Shown here: positions 6,685 through 12,728 of the stretch, in pieces
How positions within the stretch are numbered: the stretch's first letter is position 1
How the letters are laid out: every line of letters starts with the position of its first letter
Origin: JANRLJ01 sp034437895
GTDB lineage: Bacteria > Chloroflexota > Anaerolineae > Aggregatilineales > Phototrophicaceae
NCBI GenBank assembly: GCA_034437895.1
Contig: DAOTTO010000575.1
Span: forward strand, 1 to 12,728
Reading direction: 5' to 3'
DNA length: 12,728 nt
The notes under the pieces: model-generated
The model's input: only the letters and a program-made list of their open reading frames with translations
Databases searched by the model: none
Told to the model about the DNA's origin: nothing
Translations under genes and position numbers: made by a program

Positions 6685-7035
6685 GTGAACGCCAGTGAAC
6701 TTATGCAATCGCTGATCGCGGAAGATCGCGGTCATCCAGCACTGCGGCCCGGCGATACCGTCAAAGTGCATCTTCGCATTGTTGAAGGTGAACGTGAACG
6801 TATTCAAATTTTTCAGGGTGTGATTATTCGTCTGCGCGGCGGCGGCAACAGCGCCATTTTTACTGTGCGGCGTATCGCCAGCCATAGTATCGGGGTGGAG
6901 CGTACCTTCCTGCTCAAGAGTCCTCGTATTGAAAAAATTGAAGTTCTCCGCCATGCCAAAGTACGTCGCGCCCAACTATACTACCTGCGCGATCTGCGCG
7001 GCAAGAAAGCCCGTTTGAAAGAACGGAGAGACTGA
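6685..7035 (+). CDS. rplS: Large ribosomal subunit protein L19 (bL19)
   Basis: The 116-residue protein has the family length and signature: PGDTVKVHLRIVEGERERIQ (22-41, a beta-barrel core), FQGVIIRLRGGG (43-54), FTVRRIASHSIGVERTF (59-75) and the basic tail with KVRRAQLYYLR. bL19 sits at the interface between the two ribosomal subunits. The start is GTG at 6685, with GAGAGG at 6672-6677 as ribosome binding site. In many bacteria rplS ends an rpsP-rimM-trmD-rplS cluster. Here it stands alone with its own promoter and leader hairpin, and is followed at 3 bases by a hydrolase gene. The region is well conserved and there is no sign of damage. Confidence 0.97.
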   Translation: MNASELMQSLIAEDRGHPALRPGDTVKVHLRIVEGERERIQIFQGVIIRLRGGGNSAIFTVRRIASHSIGVERTFLLKSPRIEKIEVLRHAKVRRAQLYYLRDLRGKKARLKERRD

Positions 7036-7038
7036 TCT

Positions 7039-7770
7039 TTGAAACACCAGCCCCTCATCGGTATTACGACAACGGTCCGTACTGTCGTCGCAACCGGACA
7101 TACCAGCTATGCGACGTATGCGCCAAATATCACCGCGGTGGAGCAGGCAGGGGGTCTGCCGATTTTAATTCCTGTGGGGTTAAATTCGGAGACTCTTCGT
7201 GCCATTTATGAGCGTTTGGATGGGGTCTTGCTGCCCGGCGGCGGCGATATCGACCCAGTGAATTACGGTGAGGAACGCCACCCGCTAACGAGTCATATCG
7301 ACGTACTGCGTGACGAAACCGAGATTGCTGTCGCGCGGTGGGCGGTTGCTGATGATTTGCCACTTTTTGGTATCTGCCGAGGTCATCAATTGATTAATGT
7401 GGCGCTTGGCGGGACGCTGATTCAGGATATTCCGTCTGAAGTCGGCGAGACGTTGACCCATGATACCTCGGACAAAGCACCGCGTGGCACCCGCCCACAT
7501 TCAGTCGAGATCAACCCGTCCAGCCAACTGTCGCAAATTATCGGGCTGACCCATGTCGAGGTGAACAGTATCCATCATCAGGCCGTCGAAAAACCTGCGT
7601 CTGATCTATGTGTTACAGCTTATGCGGCGGATGGTGTAATCGAGGCGGCGGAAATCCCCGGTAAACGTTTCGCGCTCACTGTTCAATGGCATCCCGAAGA
7701 TTTGGTGAGTGATGATCCTGCCATGCGTCGTCTGTTTTCGGCCTTTGTAGATGCCGCAAGCCATAGTTAG
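7039..7770 (+). CDS. Peptidase C26 / gamma-glutamyl-GABA hydrolase-like class I glutamine amidotransferase
   Basis: The 243-residue protein has the class I glutamine-amidotransferase fold. The nucleophile is C113 in GICRGHQLIN (111-120), and the partner residues are H218 and E220 in VQWHPED (215-221). The oxyanion region LLPGGGDIDP is at 64-73. C26 members hydrolyse gamma-glutamyl amide bonds; PuuD of E. coli releases GABA from gamma-glutamyl-GABA in putrescine breakdown. No other putrescine-pathway gene lies nearby, so the true substrate is open. The start is TTG at 7039, with GGAGAG at 7025-7030 eight bases ahead, inside the last codons of rplS. Only three bases separate the genes, so they are probably cotranscribed. 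TTG is preferred because no ATG or GTG lies between the ribosome binding site and the conserved IGITTT strand. Confidence 0.9.
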   Translation: MKHQPLIGITTTVRTVVATGHTSYATYAPNITAVEQAGGLPILIPVGLNSETLRAIYERLDGVLLPGGGDIDPVNYGEERHPLTSHIDVLRDETEIAVARWAVADDLPLFGICRGHQLINVALGGTLIQDIPSEVGETLTHDTSDKAPRGTRPHSVEINPSSQLSQIIGLTHVEVNSIHHQAVEKPASDLCVTAYAADGVIEAAEIPGKRFALTVQWHPEDLVSDDPAMRRLFSAFVDAASHS

Positions 7771-7792
7771 TTAGCTTCCACTCAAAGACATA

Positions 7793-7863
7793 AAGACACT
7801 AAGAATGCCCAGCCGCGCCGCGACTAAAACGAATAAGCGCGTTTTTGGCAAACTTGGTGTCTT
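7793..7863. repeat. Imperfect palindromic element with nested hairpin
   Basis: AAGACACTAAGAATGCC (7793-7809) is complementary to GGCAAACTTGGTGTCTT (7847-7863) with three mismatches in 17. A perfect inner hairpin pairs AAAACG (7826-7831) with CGTTTT (7840-7845). Just upstream, AAAGACA-type units repeat directly (about 7784-7803). The form resembles a small mobile palindromic repeat. It may serve as a transcription end for rplS and the C26 gene, although only a short T-run follows the inner stem. It overlaps the TTG at 7845 that could extend the next gene. Confidence 0.55.
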
Positions 7864-7877
7864 GCCTGTTTAGCCCC

Positions 7878-8576
7878 ATGTCTGCTATCACCCCAAAGCC
7901 CAGCTTCAATATTTACCGCGAAAAATCACTCCATGCCGCGCTGAAAATTTGGTATGCCCAATCCGACGATCAGTTCGAGGTTCTGCTCGAAGGCTCGTTT
8001 ATTGATGTTGTGCGTGGCGATCTTTTGATCGAGATCCAGACACGTAATTTTACAGCGATTAAGCCCAAACTGGAAAAGCTGCTGATTAATCATCAAGTGC
8101 GGTTAGTCCATCCGATTTCGGTTGAACGTTGGATTGTCAAAACAGAGGACAGTCGCCAACTCTCGCGGCGGAAATCCCCCAAAAAAGGAAGTGTGTTTCA
8201 TATTTTTGCCGAGTTGGTGCGTATCCCACGTTTAATCGCCCATCCCAATCTTTCGGTTGAAGTGCTTTTAATCCGTGATGAGGAAATCCAGCAAAATGAT
8301 GGGCAGGGGAGTTGGCGGCGTAACGGCTGGAGCATCACAGATCGGCGTTTGCTGGAAGTGAAGGAACGGATTTTATTTTCTTCCACAGCAGATTTTTGTA
8401 CACTTTTACCAGAATCCTTGCCGGAAGCCTTTACGACGCAAGAATTAGCCGATTTGCTGCATCAACCGCGTGCGCTCGCACAAAAAATGGCCTATTGTCT
8501 GCGGGAGATGGGTGTCCTCGAAGTGGCTGCAAAGCGCGGCAACGCTTTCGTCTACGTCCGCGCTTTTACTAGTTGA
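7878..8576 (+). CDS. Unrecognised protein; possible PD-(D/E)XK-like domain plus C-terminal winged helix
   Basis: From the ATG at 7878 the product has 232 residues with no signal peptide or membrane segment. The first 80 residues read as a helix (EKSLHAALKIWYA), a strand ending FID with D43, then GDLLIEIQTRNF with E52 and Q54, and a lysine-rich helix. The order helix, D, ExQ is reminiscent of PD-(D/E)XK nucleases, some of which (such as BglII) use ExQ instead of ExK. A middle part (about 95-170) is basic and carries RRNGWSITDRRLLEV (147-161). The C-terminal part (about 185-230) with FTTQELADLL and AQKMAYCLREMGVL looks like a winged helix. The frame is open back to TTG at 7845, but that lies in the palindromic element; neither start has a clear ribosome binding site. 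The function is not recognised; the nuclease reading is inference. Confidence 0.8.
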   Translation: MSAITPKPSFNIYREKSLHAALKIWYAQSDDQFEVLLEGSFIDVVRGDLLIEIQTRNFTAIKPKLEKLLINHQVRLVHPISVERWIVKTEDSRQLSRRKSPKKGSVFHIFAELVRIPRLIAHPNLSVEVLLIRDEEIQQNDGQGSWRRNGWSITDRRLLEVKERILFSSTADFCTLLPESLPEAFTTQELADLLHQPRALAQKMAYCLREMGVLEVAAKRGNAFVYVRAFTS

Positions 8577-10906
8577 TCGCGTCCTGTGGGTGGCTTGGGT
8601 TCAGTACCGCGCTCGGTTGCGGTTGGTTCAGCTTCAAACATCATAACACGGCGGGCATTTTCTGGTGTACTGATTGGTAGCAAGATGAAAAATGTTGTGC
8701 CGGGGTTGGTTTCCATATTATGTGCCATGCTCTCCGCCCAAATTTTGCCGCCATGTCCTTCAATAACGCCCTTAGCAATCGTGAGTCCCAGCCCTGGCCC
8801 AGCCCCAAGAAATTTATACGTGCCGGTAGAATGGAGCGAAGGATCATACGTGCGGAAGAATTTCTTAAAAACCAGTTCTAAATTTTTGCGGTCTATCCCC
8901 ACGCCAGTATCTGTAATCTCCACCAGAACTTGATCTACCCCATTGGGAGAATTAGCAGGTTGCAGCGAGGCCACAATGTCGATACGCCCCCCATCAGGCG
9001 TGAACTTAATGGCGTTAACGATGATATTGCGGAAAGCCTGTACCAATCGAGGTAAATCAGCTTGAATATTGGGCAGACCGCGTAATCCCCGCGCCGAAAG
9101 GGTCAGCTTGCGCGTCTTGATGGCATCCGTCAGCGGCTCAATCGCCATGCGGAGGACACTTTCTGGCGGTGTCTCGGTAAAGCGTAAATCCATCGCTTTC
9201 ACGTCAAGTTGGCTGACATCCAACATCGCGGAAATGAGTTCTTCCATGCGCTCGGTGGCTTTGCGTAGATTGCCGACTAGTCCTGTGATCTGCTCTTGAT
9301 CGAGCATCCCTTGATCGTTGAGCGCGTCAATGATGTCTGTATATCCACGAAGCTGCGCGAGGGGGGTTCGTAATTCATGGCTGGCGATGGTCACAAAGTC
9401 CGATTTAACTGAGTCGAGCTTGCCAAGTTGCTCATTGGCATCTTTCAGACCACGATTGAGCGATTGCATACTCTTATTCAAATGCTGCATATCGTCAAGC
9501 AGTCGTGCATTTCGCAGCGCGACCCCGGTTTGCTGTGCGAGTGCCGAAAGTAATTCGAGATCGCGTGGGTAAAAGGCCGTATCATTAATCATGGGGCCAG
9601 CCGCAAGAATGGCGATCAGCGTATTGCCGGAAATGACGGGTGCATAAGCGCTCATCTGTAATTTGCGGAATAAGTCTAACTCGTCTGCACTGACTTCTTT
9701 ATAAAGAGGATTAAATTCGATATCAAACTGCGAAACTGGCTGGCGTTTAGCGGCTAAACGGGTGTAAACAGGGCTAAAGACCGAGACAAACCCCGATATT
9801 TTATCTTGCTCCCCTCCCGGCTGCATGACCAAAAGTTCAACCGAGTCTTTGACACGAAACGTATTATTCAACAAGATTAAGCAAGAGCGGCGCACTCGCA
9901 TCACTTTATTGAGCGTTATTGTACCTGTTCGGATGAGTTCATCGAGTTCAACGGCTTCGGAAATTTTTTCACTGTATTCGCGGGCAGCTTGTGCTGGGTC
10001 TGGGGCGCTGCGGACGTTCAATTGGCGGATGGCATAATCAATGATCTGCCGAAGTGGAACATAAAGCGCCGCAATCAAGAGGGCGATTAACCCCATCGCC
10101 AACAGACCTTCACGCTCATCGCTGTTTAAGCCCGCGCTGAGGGTGAGATAGAGAGTGGTAAAAATCATGGCTGCGGCGACGCTGACGAATGCGAGTGTTC
10201 TTAGCGAAAGCACCATCCCGCTGCGGATGTCGAACACGCGATAAGCGATATAGGCATAAGTCGCGCCGATCATCGTCGTAAGCAGACCGATCATACCCAG
10301 TAATGCAAGGGCGATTGTCCCGCTGCTGACCAAAACCATACTCAGCAGCAGCAAGGCCGTATTCAGCACCCAAAACAAGGCACGATTTGCCACTTCTGGC
10401 AGTACGGCGATATAAAAGCGCGAAAAATCAATGCCGATTAAGGCCGACCCTGCGATGACAAGCCCGAAAAGGGCAATTAACTCAGCCGCATCGGGTGAAC
10501 TCAGTAAATGGACTAACCATTCCGGCTGACCCAGTTGGGTGCGGTTGCCCAATAAAGCTGCAATAATAACACTGATGACCCATAAGCCGCAGATACTCCA
10601 CCACACCCGATTTAGGCGCTTGCGGGTTGCATCATTGCTGGTCATATCATGAATCAGCAGAAGACCAAATGTCGTTAATGTGACGATTAAGGCTACGACA
10701 GCGATTAAGCCACGCCCAACTTTACCTGCAATAGCCGTGTTTTCTGGAAGAAAATATGCCGAACAAGCTAAGAGGGAAAAGGCAATTGTTGCCAGCAGCC
10801 AATTTAGCCCGCCTCGACCATCCTGCCCACGAGTACGCGCAAACAGTAGCACGATGATGTGTGCTATGACGATAACGAGTGTGATAACACTCATAATTGG
10901 ACTCAT
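8552..10906 (-). CDS. Membrane sensor histidine kinase with GAF domain
   Basis: The 784-residue protein starts with about eight or nine hydrophobic helices within residues 5-285, without a large external loop. A GAF-like domain follows at about 315-466, then a coiled linker (467-500), the phospho-acceptor helix with H510 in ASHELRTPL, and a complete ATPase domain: N631 (NIIVNAIKF), D666 (DTGVGI), an F-box-like FKKFF near 680, and GPGLGLTIAK at 703-712. It is an intact HisKA kinase that would sense a membrane or cytoplasmic signal and pass phosphate to an unlinked response regulator. The start at 10906 has GGAG upstream on the minus strand. It lies 39 bases downstream of the AlbA_2-type gene in the same direction. 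Its 3-prime end overlaps the convergent unrecognised gene by 25 bases. The tail after residue 745 is polar and probably disordered. Confidence 0.93.
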   Translation of the reverse strand: MSPIMSVITLVIVIAHIIVLLFARTRGQDGRGGLNWLLATIAFSLLACSAYFLPENTAIAGKVGRGLIAVVALIVTLTTFGLLLIHDMTSNDATRKRLNRVWWSICGLWVISVIIAALLGNRTQLGQPEWLVHLLSSPDAAELIALFGLVIAGSALIGIDFSRFYIAVLPEVANRALFWVLNTALLLLSMVLVSSGTIALALLGMIGLLTTMIGATYAYIAYRVFDIRSGMVLSLRTLAFVSVAAAMIFTTLYLTLSAGLNSDEREGLLAMGLIALLIAALYVPLRQIIDYAIRQLNVRSAPDPAQAAREYSEKISEAVELDELIRTGTITLNKVMRVRRSCLILLNNTFRVKDSVELLVMQPGGEQDKISGFVSVFSPVYTRLAAKRQPVSQFDIEFNPLYKEVSADELDLFRKLQMSAYAPVISGNTLIAILAAGPMINDTAFYPRDLELLSALAQQTGVALRNARLLDDMQHLNKSMQSLNRGLKDANEQLGKLDSVKSDFVTIASHELRTPLAQLRGYTDIIDALNDQGMLDQEQITGLVGNLRKATERMEELISAMLDVSQLDVKAMDLRFTETPPESVLRMAIEPLTDAIKTRKLTLSARGLRGLPNIQADLPRLVQAFRNIIVNAIKFTPDGGRIDIVASLQPANSPNGVDQVLVEITDTGVGIDRKNLELVFKKFFRTYDPSLHSTGTYKFLGAGPGLGLTIAKGVIEGHGGKIWAESMAHNMETNPGTTFFILLPISTPENARRVMMFEAEPTATERGTEPKPPTGRDQLVKART

Positions 10907-10945
10907 GACTTTCTCCGGTAGGCAGCCAGCAAAAATTTCATCGTT

Positions 10946-12325
10946 TTACTTCAAAATATAGTAGGTTCCCTTTTTAGAGCCGACCTTTACTAAGATACCC
11001 TTTTCTACCATGTCCGCCAAGTCCAAACGTAATGTTTCTGCCGAAATGCCTTCGCATAATAACCGATATTCGCGGTTGGTGATCGAGCCGTTATCGCGGA
11101 TATATTGCAAGGCACGCGCTTGCCGATGATTGGTGTTGCGCGTCCATTCTGGCGGACTTTGCTTTTCGCGGGCGTTATGCAGCGTGACGGCAAAGCTATA
11201 CGGACGGGCATCAAAGGTAGGTGGTTTGTGTCCGGCTTGGTGCATAACTTCAATCATGCGGTCAATGCCAAGCCCTAATTCTTCGATATAGCCCCACTGG
11301 AACAGACCGTTCACGATGCGCGGATTCCTGCTGAAATGTTCGTCCTTGATATTCTCAACCGTAATAAAACCGGGCAATCCGCCGGGTGAGATCACTTCCA
11401 GACGATCCGAATACATACGGATTTCGACCCGCCGCCCCTTGAGGCGATAATCACGGTGGCAAACGGCATTGACGATGGCCTCACGCACGGCGAAAGGGGG
11501 ATACTCATAGGTTTCTTCGCGTTCTAGCCCTTTGACGACAGCGCTCACTGCCATCTCGCTCCAGATGAGATTCCAAGCGGTTTCGATCAACCGAGGTAGG
11601 GGGCCAGTGAGTTCTTCGCGGCGCGTATAGCCTGCTAATCCACTTTCGCCACGCGGCGTTTTGCCCACAAATTTAACGAATACAACACTGCATTGGGGTA
11701 GCCACTGCTGTGGATATTCGCTGAACAGCAGAATCCCTGTAACGGTTGGTTTAAGGTCATTATCAACTGCGCCAATTTCGCGCAGCAAATCATCGAGTTT
11801 GCCGTTATAAGGGCGTTTGGTACGCTCGGCGCGTTTTTCCAAATACTCGTCAATCATCTTGCGGCTAAAATCCTCTTTCGAGGTGATTGGCATGAACTCC
11901 GATTCAAAGTCGCCTGTCCCTTTAGCGCTGGCGAGGCGTAATATCTCTTGTCCGCCCAGTGGACGGTTTTTCGTGCCGCTGCGGATGATTACACGCCCAT
12001 CACTTACTGTATGCAATTCGATGCTGCGCGGGATACGTAGGCTGTAGACCTTATTGCCGTCGGCGGATTCTGTTTCTTCCCAATTTCCTACAACAACGGT
12101 TGGATTACATAGGTTATCTGCATCCTTGAGTGCTTTTTCTAATTTATCGCTTTCGAGGGTGATTTTTGATGGCTCGCCGTCTTCTGTTAAGCCGATGATA
12201 ATCATCCCGCCGTCGGTATTGGCGAATGCGACCATCGTTTCTGCCATTAATTTCGGATCGGCCTTTTCCAGAAAGGCGATACGCGAACCTTGTCCAGTTT
12301 TGATAAATTCTAGATAGGGTATCAT
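10946..12325 (-). CDS. Schlafen AlbA_2-type predicted ATP-binding transcriptional regulator
   Basis: The 459-residue protein has an N-terminal AlbA_2 (Schlafen-like, formerly divergent AAA-4) domain at about 1-130, with AETMVAFANTDGGMIIIGL (28-46). A GHKL-like ATPase half follows, with REAIVNAVCHRDYR (281-294) corresponding to the N-box, SPGGLPGFI (313-321) to the G-box, and GLGIDRMIEVM (351-361) near the end. A C-terminal winged helix covers about 400-459. This order is typical of a widespread family annotated as putative transcriptional regulators or ATP-binding proteins. The biochemical role is largely unproven; some AlbA_2 proteins act in phage defence or RNA cleavage. The start at 12325 lacks a strong ribosome binding site, though the frame begins shortly before the conserved domain. 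The membrane kinase gene follows 39 bases downstream, suggesting cotranscription. Confidence 0.88.
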   Translation of the reverse strand: MIPYLEFIKTGQGSRIAFLEKADPKLMAETMVAFANTDGGMIIIGLTEDGEPSKITLESDKLEKALKDADNLCNPTVVVGNWEETESADGNKVYSLRIPRSIELHTVSDGRVIIRSGTKNRPLGGQEILRLASAKGTGDFESEFMPITSKEDFSRKMIDEYLEKRAERTKRPYNGKLDDLLREIGAVDNDLKPTVTGILLFSEYPQQWLPQCSVVFVKFVGKTPRGESGLAGYTRREELTGPLPRLIETAWNLIWSEMAVSAVVKGLEREETYEYPPFAVREAIVNAVCHRDYRLKGRRVEIRMYSDRLEVISPGGLPGFITVENIKDEHFSRNPRIVNGLFQWGYIEELGLGIDRMIEVMHQAGHKPPTFDARPYSFAVTLHNAREKQSPPEWTRNTNHRQARALQYIRDNGSITNREYRLLCEGISAETLRLDLADMVEKGILVKVGSKKGTYYILK

Positions 12326-12554
12326 AATCTTTTTCGTAAAGAAAATTGTGTTAAGTGGGTGTTATTCTAGCACAGATTAGCGTTTTCTAACGCCACCTCG
12401 TGGCATCGATTTGAAAGATAAAAATACGGTTGTGCATCCGGGGTATTTTGCGGGGTGTCCAAAATAATGGGTATCGTAGGGGCAGGTATATCCGCTGGGA
12501 GTGACACGCAGGTTACTCCCTAGTTTGCTTAATAGGATCGCATTTGGTTGTTAC
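12326..12554. other. Intergenic stretch between the AlbA_2-type gene and the insertion sequence
   Basis: No coding region is supported here. A possible minus-strand -10 (TAGAAT, 12369-12364) precedes the AlbA_2-type gene, with only a poor -35. Two small overlapping inverted repeats, 12380-12384/12389-12393 (GCGTT/AACGC) and 12392-12396/12400-12404 (GCCAC/GTGGC), lie just upstream of that -10 and could be operator sites. GTAGGGGC at 12476-12483 is the reverse complement of GCCCCTAC in the insertion-sequence hairpin at 12571-12578. Confidence 0.4.
12497..12520. other. Stem-loop of unknown role
   Basis: GGGAGTGAC (12497-12505) pairs with GTTACTCCC (12512-12520) around a 6-base loop, with one position forming a G-U pair in RNA. 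It lies left of the predicted insertion-sequence boundary and is not followed by a T-run, so it does not look like a terminator. It may be part of another degenerate repeat. Confidence 0.4.
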
Positions 12555-12605
12555 CAAAAAACGCCGTAAAGCCCCTACCTTTAGGTATGGGGATATAAGG
12601 CATCA

Positions 12606-12634
12606 TTGCATTATATAGCAAACACCCGTATAAT
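12606..12634 (+). promoter_or_regulatory. Promoter for tnpA
   Basis: TTGCAT (12606-12611), a 17-base spacer and TATAAT (12629-12634) form a good sigma-70 promoter inside the insertion sequence. The expected transcription start, about 12641, coincides with the first ATG, so the message may be leaderless or nearly so. Confidence 0.65.
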
Positions 12635-12640
12635 ACAGGA

Positions 12641-12728
12641 ATGACAATAAAACGTGACATGAAATCAAACAACAATATTATGTATTCCTGTAAATACCAT
12701 GTTGTTTGGTGTCCCAAATATCGTCGCT
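12641..12728 (+). CDS. tnpA: IS200/IS605-family transposase TnpA, N-terminal fragment
   Basis: Twenty-nine codons are visible before the window ends. They contain YSCKYHVVWCPKYRR, the highly conserved N-terminal signature of Y1 HUH-class TnpA transposases. The catalytic HUH motif and tyrosine lie later in the protein, outside the window. Two starts are possible: ATG at 12641, with AGGA directly abutting it and therefore too close to act normally, or ATG at 12659 (codon 7), which would give the more typical distance to the signature. The frame is intact as far as it can be seen, so activity of the element cannot be excluded. Confidence 0.9.
   Translation, partial: MTIKRDMKSNNNIMYSCKYHVVWCPKYRR

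Larger units (their letters stand above)
12555..12728 (+). mobile_element. Left end of an IS200/IS605-family insertion sequence (truncated by window)
   Basis: Upstream of a tnpA start lies a hairpin pairing CCCCTACC (12572-12579) with GGTA-T-GGGG (12584-12592), loop TTTA, with T12588 bulged. AAAG directly precedes its foot at 12568-12571, and TTAC stands at 12551-12554. In IS608 of Helicobacter pylori the left end has the same parts: cleavage after TTAC, guide AAAG at the hairpin foot, and a hairpin with an unpaired T. The predicted left boundary is therefore between 12554 and 12555. These elements transpose as single-stranded DNA by a Y1 tyrosine transposase and make no target duplication. 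The right end and any tnpB lie beyond the window. Confidence 0.8.

Noticed and set aside
7878..12325. The nuclease-like, kinase and AlbA_2 genes as one antiviral defence island
   Set aside because: The genes are on opposite strands, the nuclease call is uncertain, the kinase is an ordinary sensor kinase, and no known defence core gene is present; nearness alone is not enough.
1..12728. CRISPR arrays, tRNA or rRNA genes
   Set aside because: Reading through both strands showed no regularly spaced direct repeats of CRISPR size, and the gaps between genes contain no recognisable tRNA cloverleaf or rRNA segment.

Overview
The window looks like chromosomal DNA of a Gram-negative-type or monoderm environmental bacterium, most plausibly a member of the Chloroflexota (Anaerolineae-like). 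This is inference from style: a LysM lipoprotein with a Thr/Pro/Glu-rich stalk, orphan receiver-kinase hybrids, GC content near one half by eye, and short GC-rich palindromic repeats between genes. No 16S gene or other decisive marker is present. The right edge cuts into an IS200/IS605-family insertion sequence.

Layout from left to right. Bases 1-100 hold a double-hairpin palindromic repeat. A YegD-type Hsp70 ATPase gene (157-2514, minus) follows. Its C-terminal third is not the usual Hsp70 substrate-binding domain but a repeat region resembling the DNA gyrase A C-terminal beta-pinwheel. It is divergent from uppP (2770-3579, plus), which encodes undecaprenyl-diphosphatase. Next on the plus strand come a receiver-histidine kinase hybrid (3711-4802), a LysM lipoprotein (4869-6029), a Nudix ADP-ribose pyrophosphatase-like hydrolase (6042-6572), ribosomal protein L19 (6685-7035) and a class C26 gamma-glutamyl hydrolase (7039-7770). 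A second palindromic element (7793-7863) lies before an unrecognised protein (7878-8576) with a possible PD-(D/E)XK-like core and a winged-helix-like tail. Converging on it from the minus strand are a multi-pass membrane GAF histidine kinase (8552-10906) and, upstream of that kinase, a Schlafen/AlbA_2-type predicted regulator (10946-12325). The final stretch holds the left end and the first 29 codons of an IS200/IS605 tnpA.

These genes do not form one obvious pathway. Likely transcription units are: the Hsp70-like gene alone; uppP alone; the receiver-kinase gene; lipoprotein plus Nudix (12 bp apart); rplS plus the C26 hydrolase (3 bp apart); and AlbA_2 regulator plus membrane kinase (39 bp apart, minus strand). 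The best regulatory signals are a consensus extended -10 promoter followed by a terminator-like hairpin in the rplS leader, and a strong minus-strand promoter for the Hsp70-like gene.

The least ordinary items are the Hsp70-pinwheel fusion, the putative L19 attenuator, the unrecognised nuclease-like protein, and an IS left end with recognisable IS608-like cleavage and guide tetranucleotides. All function calls come from reading motifs; no database search was possible.
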